From Planctomycetota bacterium (GTDB taxonomy: Bacteria > Planctomycetota > Phycisphaerae > WQYP01), in contig JAJYZY010000028.1 in NCBI GenBank assembly GCA_021799715.1, positions 1 through 23,220 on the forward strand: DNA of 23,220 nt, given 5' to 3'. The notes beneath the pieces were generated by a model. The model ran no database searches, was not told the DNA's origin, and was given only the letters and a program-made list of their open reading frames with translations. The position numbers and the translations under genes are program-made. Positions 15,372 through 22,086 of the stretch are shown piece by piece. Each line of letters begins with the position of its first letter. Within the stretch, counting starts at the first letter, position 1.

Positions 15372-16205
15372 ATGAATACTGACATTTCCAATTTGTCCTC
15401 TCCCCCGTTACCCGGCGGCGTGGTGCTGAGGTCGGAACATGTGAGTTTCCATTACGCTCCGGGCCAGGCCGCCGTTGATAATGTCTCAACGGCATTTTAT
15501 TCCGGTGAACTCGTCATGATCGTCGGCCCCAACGGCTCCGGTAAATCCACGTTCTTGCGGTTGCTCATGGGGCATATCACGCCGCATGCCGGGACCATCT
15601 CGGTTCATGGCCGGAACCTGATACATTTGCATCCGTTGGATCGCGCGGCGTTGTTGTCTTATGTTCCACAAACACCGCATGTCAGTTTTGCCTACAGTGT
15701 TCAGGAGATAGTCGCCACGGGAATTTGGGCGCATCAGCGCCGCGCGGCGGGTGGAACACTTCCCGCCGACGATAAATCGGCGATGAATCGCGTGGTGCAA
15801 GCCATGTGGGATATGGATGTTCATGCCATGGCGGAGCGCACGTATGATGAACTTTCCGCTGGAGAACGCCAGCGCGTGGCCATTGCCCGCGCCCTGGCGC
15901 AGGACGCGCCGATCGTGCTGCTGGATGAACCCACGGCGGCGTTGGACATCCGGCATCAATTGGAATTATTGGATCAATTGAAAGCCCTGGCGCACAACAG
16001 GCAAAAAACCGTCATCTGGGTCACCCATGATTTAAACCAGGCCCGAACCCATGCGGACCGCGTTGTCATGATGCACGAAGGCAAACTGGCGGCGCAGGGC
16101 AAGCCGGATCAAGTCCTGACTCCGGAAATTTTGCAGCCGATTTACCATGTTCAAGTCATCCTGCGCGATACGCAACTGGTCTTTTCCCGTTTCACCACCC
16201 GTTGA
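15372..16205 (+). CDS. BtuD/FecE-type ABC importer ATPase
   Basis: A 277-residue nucleotide-binding subunit. Visible motifs are Walker A GPNGSGKST (52-60), Q-loop YVPQTP (Q100), signature LSAGE (161-165), Walker B IVLLDEP (181-187), D-loop AALD and the switch His in WVTHD (H219). The AYSVQEIVATG segment after the Q-loop is typical of siderophore/cobalamin importers. It starts 26 nt after the permease and closes the seven-gene operon. The ribosome binding site is weak, consistent with coupling to the upstream gene. Confidence 0.94.
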   Translation: MNTDISNLSSPPLPGGVVLRSEHVSFHYAPGQAAVDNVSTAFYSGELVMIVGPNGSGKSTFLRLLMGHITPHAGTISVHGRNLIHLHPLDRAALLSYVPQTPHVSFAYSVQEIVATGIWAHQRRAAGGTLPADDKSAMNRVVQAMWDMDVHAMAERTYDELSAGERQRVAIARALAQDAPIVLLDEPTAALDIRHQLELLDQLKALAHNRQKTVIWVTHDLNQARTHADRVVMMHEGKLAAQGKPDQVLTPEILQPIYHVQVILRDTQLVFSRFTTR

Positions 16206-16323
16206 GCATATTTATCCGTTCTTTTATTCAACTTTTCAATGAGTTATGCCGTTGTAAATACTGCACGGCGATGAGAGATGCGTGCCTGTCCGATAATTAT
16301 TGGTCCGAGGAAGTTGCTGAAAC

Positions 16324-17739
16324 ATGTCCGTTGTCATACAAGAGCGTCCGGAAATTCACCAGCTATTGCCACCAGCGCCGGAGCAGTCTTTGGCGGGCTG
16401 GATATCCGCGATGAGCCGGGCGTTGGATATGGCCGAGGGGCTTCCGGCGGGCCATTGCCGCCGCGCCTGCTGGATCGCCATGCACATTGCCGACCGCATG
16501 GCCCTTGACGCCGCCCAACGCGCGGATTTGTATTACACCGTGTTGCTTAAAGACATCGGCTGCACCAGCAATGCGGCGCGTTTATTTGAAATTTACAGCG
16601 CGGATGATCTGCAGTTGAAAGCTGATTTTCATTCGGTGGATTCCCAGAATTGGGTGCAACTGCTGCGCTACGTAGCCGGACATGTAACACCCCATGCGCC
16701 GGTGCGGCAACGCCTGGCCCGGCTGATCTGGATCGCGCGCCGCGGAAAGGCCCTGCAGAGGGAGTTAATTATCGACCGCTGCGAACGCGGCGCGGCACTG
16801 GCGGGCCGCATGGGTTTATCGGCTTCCGTGGCCGACGCGATTATGTCCCTTGATGAACATTTCAATGGCCGCGGAAATCCCAATCACCTTGCCGCCGCGC
16901 AGATTCCAATATTGAGCCGCATTGCCCTGGCGGCCCAAATTGCCGAAGTATTTTATTCATCCGCGGGACCCGCGCAAGCCACGCGACAAGTTTGTAATCG
17001 CAGCGGGACAACCCTGGATCCCGGCGTGGTGCGCGCATTTCTTTCGGTGTCCGCGGATGGTGAATTCTGGAAAACTCTGGAAAGGCCGGACCTTCCAATG
17101 ATGCTTGAGGATATATTTCCTCCCGGCCGGGATCAGATGATGGACACGGCGCAACTGACCAGCGCCCTGGAAGTGCTAGCGGATGTTCTGGATGCTAAAA
17201 GTCCCGCCCTGAAAGGCCATAGCCGTCGAGTTGGCCGGATCGCGCAGGCCATGGCCGAGCACATGAATTTATCTTCCGTTATGACGCGCAATACGTATCA
17301 CGCCGCTCTGCTGCATGACATCGGCAAGCTTGCGATCAGTAACGCGATTCTGGATAAACCGCAATCCTGGAACACTTCAGATATCCTGATCTATCGCCGC
17401 CACGTCGCATTATCGGTGGATATTATCAGCGGATTGCCGATGCTGGCACCGCTTGTGCCGATGGTCGCCATGCACCATGAACGCCTTGACGGCACAGGAT
17501 TTCCCAATCATCTCACAGCGGACATGATACCGCTGGGTGCCCGAATGATCGCGGTTGCCGATGCGTATGATCATCTTTGCCGCAACAATCCGCAAATGCC
17601 GCCATCACGGATTATGTCGATGCTCAAACAGGATGCCGGATTGGACCAAAATGCGGTCGCGGCGCTGGGCGATGCCGCGGTAGAGGCGGCCAATACGCAC
17701 TCCGCCGCGTGTGATGAGCCTTCCGGACGGCAAATGTAA
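16324..17739 (+). CDS. HD-GYP-type phosphohydrolase with two HD domains
   Basis: A 471-residue cytoplasmic protein. The N-terminal half is a degenerate HD domain: EGLPAGHCRR (H44), LLKDIGC (76-77 read KD in place of HD) and DEHFNGRGNP (177-186). The C-terminal half is an HD-GYP-like domain: KGHSRRVG (H299), LLHDIGKL (H331, D332), RRHVALS (H360) and MHHERLDGTGFP (H384, H385), where the usual GYP reads GFP. HD-GYP proteins hydrolyse cyclic di-GMP; the C-terminal domain keeps the main metal-binding His/Asp set and may be active, while the N-terminal one probably is not. No response-regulator or sensor domain and no DNA-binding domain is seen, unlike similar two-HD proteins that carry a C-terminal LuxR domain. 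GAGGAAG lies about 10 nt before the ATG. The 118-nt gap after the importer suggests a separate promoter. Confidence 0.85.
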   Translation: MSVVIQERPEIHQLLPPAPEQSLAGWISAMSRALDMAEGLPAGHCRRACWIAMHIADRMALDAAQRADLYYTVLLKDIGCTSNAARLFEIYSADDLQLKADFHSVDSQNWVQLLRYVAGHVTPHAPVRQRLARLIWIARRGKALQRELIIDRCERGAALAGRMGLSASVADAIMSLDEHFNGRGNPNHLAAAQIPILSRIALAAQIAEVFYSSAGPAQATRQVCNRSGTTLDPGVVRAFLSVSADGEFWKTLERPDLPMMLEDIFPPGRDQMMDTAQLTSALEVLADVLDAKSPALKGHSRRVGRIAQAMAEHMNLSSVMTRNTYHAALLHDIGKLAISNAILDKPQSWNTSDILIYRRHVALSVDIISGLPMLAPLVPMVAMHHERLDGTGFPNHLTADMIPLGARMIAVADAYDHLCRNNPQMPPSRIMSMLKQDAGLDQNAVAALGDAAVEAANTHSAACDEPSGRQM

Positions 17740-17873
17740 CATCGAAGAATCGGGCAAGCATCATGTCAACAACCCAACACATCCGCACAAGCCACGGAGC
17801 GGGCGATGTAAAATCTGCAGTCCACCACGCGCCGGTTTCAAGCGCTTTACACACGCGGGTATGTGCCGGCGAG

Positions 17874-18563
17874 TTAATCCGATGGCGTTGCAATGTGATC
17901 TCCGGTGGTTACGGCGCGGAATAGTTCTGACACAGCCTTTTCAAACCGCCTGAATGAGCGCATCTCACGCTCCCGAACCTGGCCTAAATCAACACACGCA
18001 GCAAGCCGCTGTTGGTCGACAGCCGGTTTGTATCCGTGGTGCATGTTGCCTGCTAGCCAGCCTTTGGCATCGCGCGGGGCTTCCTCAAGATTTGTGGCGG
18101 GTACTGCCGCGGAACGCATTACCAGGGGCTGCCCGGTTCGGTCGCCGGCCTTTAAGGATTCGGCACCGGCGATGAACCATGACTCCATTTCCTGTCGAGC
18201 GATAACGACCGCCAGCGAAAATATCCTGCCGGCACCACAACTTCGCGCCAGGGACACGAGATTACCCGCGACCGTTCCAGCGCACAGCGGAGGCCGTCCA
18301 AGGCCGGATGGTCGGTCGCCGTCCAAAAGCAGCAATACGCCGGCAGCACCTTTTTGACGGGCGAAATTCAGCGTTGACTTCCACTTCTTGCCGTCGTCCT
18401 TCAAAAGCCCTTGCAGATGGCCCACGCGCCAGGCGGTACAGATTTGAACATTGAGCTCAACATCACCTTGTGGTGCCAGTCGCCGCATCAGTGTTGGTAG
18501 CGATTTTTCCTCTCCCTGGCCCTCGCCTAAGGGAATGATGAGTCTATTGACCGGCGACATCAT
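17874..18563 (-). CDS. DUF4276-like TOPRIM-type protein, partner of the AAA ATPase
   Basis: A 229-residue protein resembling the DUF4276 family, which is thought to have a TOPRIM-like fold. The expected acidic clusters are present: LGEGQGEEKSLP (E14, E18) after the first strand, LLLLDGDRP (D81, D83), and VIARQEMESWFIAG (E125, E127). The tail SFRRFEKAVSEL (203-213) is also typical of the family. TOPRIM proteins next to OLD-like ATPases are usually metal-dependent nucleases. Activity here is inferred from fold and motifs. The start overlaps nothing but lies 2 nt after the ATPase stop (TAGAAATG); a second ATG immediately follows, so 18560 is equally possible. The gene converges with the HD-GYP gene, 134 nt away. 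Confidence 0.75.
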   Translation of the reverse strand: MMSPVNRLIIPLGEGQGEEKSLPTLMRRLAPQGDVELNVQICTAWRVGHLQGLLKDDGKKWKSTLNFARQKGAAGVLLLLDGDRPSGLGRPPLCAGTVAGNLVSLARSCGAGRIFSLAVVIARQEMESWFIAGAESLKAGDRTGQPLVMRSAAVPATNLEEAPRDAKGWLAGNMHHGYKPAVDQQRLAACVDLGQVREREMRSFRRFEKAVSELFRAVTTGDHIATPSD

Positions 18564-18565
18564 TT

Positions 18566-19702
18566 CTATGCTGGCTCCGGCGTCCCTGGATCGGCAACAG
18601 TTAAAAACTCCCCCGGCGTCAGCAACCCCTCTTTGATGGCCAGAAGATCATCCGCCGCAAGCGGCGAGATATCCGTGCCGCGGTCGGAGAATTTGACCCA
18701 GCGAATCGCTTCGCCCGGGAAAGCATCGAGAAGTTGCGGGCTGTGCGTGGTGAGGATGAATTGGGTGCCCAATTTTTCATTGGCGGATTTAATGTGATCC
18801 GCCAGCAGTGAAAGCGCCCCCGGAAAGATACCTTTTTCCGGCTCTTCGAAGATAACAACCTGTTGTGTGGGATTCTGGTATATGGCGATCATTTGCGCCA
18901 GGAATCGCCTGAATCCCTCGGACTGTTGCGATAAACCAATGGATGCCACCGAATCACCAAGCTTGAACGAAGCGCCGATTTTCTCACCGGAAAACGGATT
19001 GACCGTCACGCCGATGAGCGCCGCTGTAAGGATTTTCAGTGATGCCTCGATCTCCCGCCAATTTCCCAGCGACTGGATGCTTCCCAAAATCCCGTCAATG
19101 ATTCTGAAAGCATTCGATCCGTCCTTGTTAAGGGCCTCCGCGCCGGTTGGAGCCGGCTGGCTATTGGTGGCCAGTACGTTTCCGGGAAAATCATAGCAGC
19201 GAATCGCCTTAACCAGGCTCACGTAGGCAACATTGACCTCCGGCAACCCGGTAAGCCAGCCGAGCATAACGGATCCCAGGCTCCCCGTCGTGGCAAGGTC
19301 GGGCTTTGTGACCCAGTTGCCCGCCCGCTGATGAAACAAGACCCGGCCATTATGAGTGAGACTCTCATCAGCAACGCGTCCGTTGGGGAATTGCAGCGCC
19401 AGGCCATAATTAAAATCCCCACTGAAAGCTGGTACCTGAAAATGTAATTCAAACCCAACGTGAAATTCATGGCCCTTCAAATTGGCGGGGCGGATTCTGT
19501 CCCAACCCCCGAAGTTCACAGTTGATTCCACAAGATTCTGCGGGTGGCTCCCATGTTCAATGGCGCTGGACAGAAAGGCCATGGCGTCTACAAAATTGCT
19601 TTTGCCGGTTCCACTGCGCCCAGCCAGCACCGTAATGGGAGCAAGTTCGACGTTGACATCGAGCAGGCTCCTGAAATTCTTGATGGCAATTTTCTTGATC
19701 AT
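18566..19702 (-). CDS. OLD/RecF-like AAA family ATPase
   Basis: A 378-residue ATPase of the SMC/RecF/OLD-like group (AAA_15/AAA_21 type). It opens IKKIAIKNFRSLLDVNVEL, the standard first strands. It then has Walker A GRSGTGKS (28-35), an ABC-like signature LSQQSEG (257-263), Walker B QVVIFEEPE (281-289) and a switch His in LTTHSPQLLD (H320). No TOPRIM or nuclease domain follows the ATPase core; that part is supplied by the next gene. ATG at 19702 is preferred because the family always starts just before this first strand and GGGA lies about 7 nt upstream; the frame extended to 19771 adds 23 unrelated residues. It forms a two-gene module with the DUF4276-like gene, 2 nt apart. Confidence 0.88.
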   Translation of the reverse strand: MIKKIAIKNFRSLLDVNVELAPITVLAGRSGTGKSNFVDAMAFLSSAIEHGSHPQNLVESTVNFGGWDRIRPANLKGHEFHVGFELHFQVPAFSGDFNYGLALQFPNGRVADESLTHNGRVLFHQRAGNWVTKPDLATTGSLGSVMLGWLTGLPEVNVAYVSLVKAIRCYDFPGNVLATNSQPAPTGAEALNKDGSNAFRIIDGILGSIQSLGNWREIEASLKILTAALIGVTVNPFSGEKIGASFKLGDSVASIGLSQQSEGFRRFLAQMIAIYQNPTQQVVIFEEPEKGIFPGALSLLADHIKSANEKLGTQFILTTHSPQLLDAFPGEAIRWVKFSDRGTDISPLAADDLLAIKEGLLTPGEFLTVADPGTPEPA

Positions 19703-19750
19703 GTTCAGTCCCGAGCCGCACTGTACCCAACCAATTGGCTCATAAAAGCC

Positions 19751-19756
19751 ATTGTA
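19751..19756 (-). promoter_or_regulatory. Candidate -10 element of the ATPase/DUF4276 module
   Basis: TACAAT on the minus strand matches five of six bases of the sigma70 -10 box and lies about 49 nt before the ATG at 19702. No good -35 element stands 16-18 nt further upstream, so this is weak evidence of a dedicated promoter. Confidence 0.25.
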
Positions 19757-19840
19757 CTGGCTTGAGTTCATTCGCGAAAGACGGTTTGATCCGGAAGCTC
19801 ATCGCGAGCTGGTTTCAAGGGCTATACGCACGCTGTCAGG

Positions 19841-19865
19841 AGCTTCGCCGCAATGCGGCGGTGCT
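19841..19865. other. Stem-loop between the MFS and ATPase genes
   Basis: CGCCGC (19846-19851) and GCGGCG (19855-19860) form a perfect 6-bp stem around AAT. AGC (19841-19843) and GCT (19863-19865) extend it beyond a small internal loop. It lies about 40 nt after the MFS stop on the minus strand and could slow or end that transcript, but no T run follows in either direction. Confidence 0.35.
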
Positions 19866-19903
19866 AGTTCATCTCATGCGGTTATGGGCGTACATGCGGG
19901 GCG

Positions 19904-21394
19904 TTACACGCCAATGAGCGATTCGGCATTATTTTCCTGCTCTGAATGCAGCATGCGATCAGCTGGGCCATTGGCGAAGCTTGGAGCACTTTGGCCGAGG
20001 ACAAGCTTCGGAGATGGTGCCGCATCCGGAAGGGATTCCATGCCGGCTTCTTCCAGAGATTTACCGGCCGGTTCCTTGATGCACAATGCCGTGAGTATCA
20101 ACCCGACAACGGACATGCCCGCAGAAAGCAACATGCCGCCGCCAAAGCCCACTTTCGCGAGAATTCCGTTGAGGAATAGAACACCGAGAAATGCGCCAAA
20201 TTTGGCAATGCCTGATGAAATGCCGTGGCCCGTGGTCCGCAAATTTACCGGGAACAATTCAGCCGCCAGTACAAAGGTGGTGACATTGGGTCCGAATTCG
20301 GAAAAGAAATAGCTTAAACCGAAAACGGTGATAAACGCGGCGGCGTTATGCGCCAGTGCCGGGATGAGTCCCAGTGTAAGGAACATCAGGGCCATAAGCG
20401 CAAAGCCCATCATCTGAATGAATTTACGCCCCAGCTTATCGCTGAACATGAAAGCACAAACGTAACCGGGCACCGCGAACAATCCAAATATAATCACGTT
20501 CCACGCCACGGTGGTAATCATGGACGCGTGCGGCGCAACGGAATTAATAATCGCCGGCATGCCGATGGTGTTGCCATAATATGCGTAGTCAAATACAAAC
20601 CAGCAACCTGCGGTGCCCAAGAGAGTCAGGGCGTACTTACTTAACGGCTCGCGGACGACATTGGTTGTTGTGCCGCCGGAACGGGCCAGACCGTCGGTGT
20701 AGTTTGCCATGTCAGCGGCCGCCTGGGCGGTTTTCCCTTTGGCGCGGGCTTGCCATCGCGGTGATTCCGGCATCGCCCGGCGCAACAGAATCACTCCCGC
20801 CGCCGGCAACGCGCCGATCCCCAGCGCAATTCGCCATGCCAGATCATGATTAACACCGGCCGCCAAAAGTGTGAGAATTACAATCGGGCCGGCCAGAAAG
20901 CCCAGCGCCTGACAAGAAAACACCATGCCCACCATCTTGCCACGGTCCTGGCGGTTGGCGTATTCACTCATAATAACCGCGGAAAGCGGATAATCTCCGC
21001 CGATTCCCACGCCCATAACCACCCGCCAGGCCACGAGTTGCCAGACTCCAAATGAAAATGCGCTTCCCAATGCGCCAATGGTCATCAGGATGGCTTCCAA
21101 GCCGTAAACACTTTTCCGTCCAATGCGATCAGCCAACGTTCCGAACAAAATAGCGCCGACAAAGGTTGCAAACAACGAAGATGATGTGATCAGTCCAATC
21201 TCGGTTGGGCCGGCCTTCCAGCTTTCATTGGCCAAACCAATGGCTGTGCCGATTACCGCCAGATCATAGGCTGATGTGAAAAAGCCCATGCCGGCGGTGA
21301 TGATCGCGCGGAGGTGAAAGCCGCTGAATTTTACTTCATTCAGCGCCTCGGTTACCTCTCGGGCATGCACGGTATTGTTTACTGCGGCTGCCAT
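19904..21394 (-). CDS. MFS phosphate:H+ symporter-like transporter (PHS family)
   Basis: A 496-residue, twelve-helix major facilitator protein. The phosphate:H+ symporter (Pho84-like) hallmarks are present: GMGFFTSAYDLAVIG in helix 1 (D44), GIGGDYPLSAVIMSE in helix 4 (D134, Y135), and CWFVFDYAYYGNT in helix 7 (W265, D269). These correspond to residues that bind phosphate or carry protons in the fungal transporter PiPT (D45, D149, Y150, W320, D324, from memory). The MFS loop motif GTLADRIGRK is at 85-94, and SPRW follows helix 6. The cytoplasmic C-terminal tail of about 70 residues is longer than needed. GGAGAAG lies about 8 nt before the ATG at 21394. The upstream region has Pho-box-like repeats, supporting phosphate as substrate. 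Other members of the wider family carry organic anions or sugars, so the substrate remains inferred. Confidence 0.87.
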   Translation of the reverse strand: MAAAVNNTVHAREVTEALNEVKFSGFHLRAIITAGMGFFTSAYDLAVIGTAIGLANESWKAGPTEIGLITSSSLFATFVGAILFGTLADRIGRKSVYGLEAILMTIGALGSAFSFGVWQLVAWRVVMGVGIGGDYPLSAVIMSEYANRQDRGKMVGMVFSCQALGFLAGPIVILTLLAAGVNHDLAWRIALGIGALPAAGVILLRRAMPESPRWQARAKGKTAQAAADMANYTDGLARSGGTTTNVVREPLSKYALTLLGTAGCWFVFDYAYYGNTIGMPAIINSVAPHASMITTVAWNVIIFGLFAVPGYVCAFMFSDKLGRKFIQMMGFALMALMFLTLGLIPALAHNAAAFITVFGLSYFFSEFGPNVTTFVLAAELFPVNLRTTGHGISSGIAKFGAFLGVLFLNGILAKVGFGGGMLLSAGMSVVGLILTALCIKEPAGKSLEEAGMESLPDAAPSPKLVLGQSAPSFANGPADRMLHSEQENNAESLIGV

Positions 21395-21480
21395 GATGTA
21401 CTTCTCCGCGTCAAAAAAGCATCTGAATCAGGGCGTATTAAACAACCATACGCCGGAACTTCTCCTGATGCTTGCTAGAT

Positions 21481-21486
21481 ACTATA
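21481..21486 (-). promoter_or_regulatory. Candidate -10 box of the phosphate transporter promoter
   Basis: TATAGT on the minus strand at 21486-21481. Seventeen bases upstream the -35 position (21509-21504) reads TACTAA, a poor match. A good -10 with a poor -35 overlapped by activator repeats is the layout of an activated promoter. Transcription would begin near 21474, leaving a leader of about 80 nt. Confidence 0.45.
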
Positions 21487-21507
21487 GAAAGCTTAACCAT
21501 ATCTTAG

Positions 21508-21535
21508 TATTAGCATTGTGTTAAGATTGTGTTAA
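21508..21535 (-). promoter_or_regulatory. Pho-box-like direct repeats upstream of the phosphate transporter
   Basis: On the minus strand the 11-mer TTAACACAATC is followed directly by TTAACACAATG and then by a weaker CTAATA unit. The TTAACA cores lie at 21535-21530 and 21524-21519 and the third at 21513-21508, each 11 bp apart. Established knowledge: PhoP/PhoB-type regulators bind direct repeats at an 11-bp period, TTAACA-like in Bacillus and CTTAAC-like 8-mers with 3-bp spacers in cyanobacteria. The position just upstream of a -10 box, with no good -35, fits activation under phosphate limitation. The regulator is not in the window. Confidence 0.6.
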
Positions 21536-21803
21536 GATTTTATTCGTTAATAGGAAACTATTGTGCGCTACAGCGAAATATCGCTAAAAACGGTGCAATT
21601 TCGGGTCAACAAGCGGTGGAGCGCGTAAATGCCGCATCAATTTTGTATCGGCTCGTCGGCCAATGTAACTGTCCACAGCCCAGCCACTCATATCGCCGGT
21701 TCCAAATTCTACCAAAGAAACCTTTTGAACCTCCGATCGCCTGATGCCGAAGCATCATGATGGTTGTTCGCAGGATGACGTGCGATGCTTAAACATGATT
21801 CTC

Positions 21804-21816
21804 GATTGTCACAATC
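21804..21816. promoter_or_regulatory. Operator-like 13-bp palindrome
   Basis: GATTGT and ACAATC flank a single central C, giving a perfect 6-bp dyad. Short perfect dyads of this size are common binding sites of dimeric repressors. It lies 270 nt before the capsid gene and 330 nt before the transporter start on the other side. Role unknown. Confidence 0.25.
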
Positions 21817-21930
21817 TGTTTCTAAACAGCAAAAGACCCGGGAGGGGGGAGAAAAAGCAGCTCCGTCCAAGGATTTGAGGGGTTCCCGGTTCCATTCTCT
21901 GAATTCCGCGAACCAGGTGCTCAATTCTAA

Positions 21931-22025
21931 ACCCCGCCGCTCTGCTTATCCCGCGGGGTGTGCGGCTACAGCATGGGCAATTGGATTTGACCGGCACGAC
22001 CGGCGGTCCCGAGATATCGGGAACC
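21931..22025 (+). other. Two stem-loops in the leader of the capsid gene
   Basis: ACCCCGC (21931-21937) pairs exactly with GCGGGGT (21953-21959). Further on, GG-T-CCCGA (22005-22012) pairs with TCGGG-A-CC (22017-22025, one bulged A) around the loop GATA. Neither is followed by a T run. They lie 60-155 nt before the capsid start. Confidence 0.35.
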
Positions 22026-22075
22026 GCGGCGCTGCGCGGCGATCCGCGATCGGTTTGAATTTGCACACCTTTTTT

Positions 22076-22080
22076 GAGGA
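22076..22080 (+). promoter_or_regulatory. Ribosome binding site of the capsid gene
   Basis: GAGGA stands 6 nt before the ATG at 22087. It is one of the stronger ribosome binding sites in the window and fixes the capsid start. Confidence 0.7.
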
Positions 22081-22086
22081 CCTATT

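Larger units (their letters stand above)
21395..22086. other. 692-nt intergenic region between phosphate transporter and capsid gene
   Basis: No convincing gene is present. The first 150 nt hold the transporter promoter and the Pho-box-like repeats. The remainder holds several short palindromes: TGATGC/GCATCA around CGAA (21742-21757), GATTGT/ACAATC around one base (21804-21816), ACCCCGC/GCGGGGT (21931-21959) and a CCCGA/TCGGG hairpin (22005-22025). A 101-codon plus frame (21785-22090) overlaps the capsid start but has no family resemblance. No tRNA or clear attachment-site repeat was found by eye. Confidence 0.55.

Noticed and set aside
17830..17871. Bidirectional terminator between the converging HD-GYP and DUF4276 genes (CGCCGG and CCGGCG)
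   Set aside because: The six-base arms are 30 nt apart and no T run follows on either strand.
19752..20312. 186-codon plus-strand frame overlapping the end of the phosphate transporter gene
   Set aside because: Most of it lies antisense to the clearly real MFS gene and the protein has no family features; the first 40 codons look protein-like but no homologue comes to mind.
21841..21960. tRNA gene or tRNA-derived attachment site (GGTTC-like stretches)
   Set aside because: No acceptor, D-arm or anticodon stem could be paired around them on either strand.
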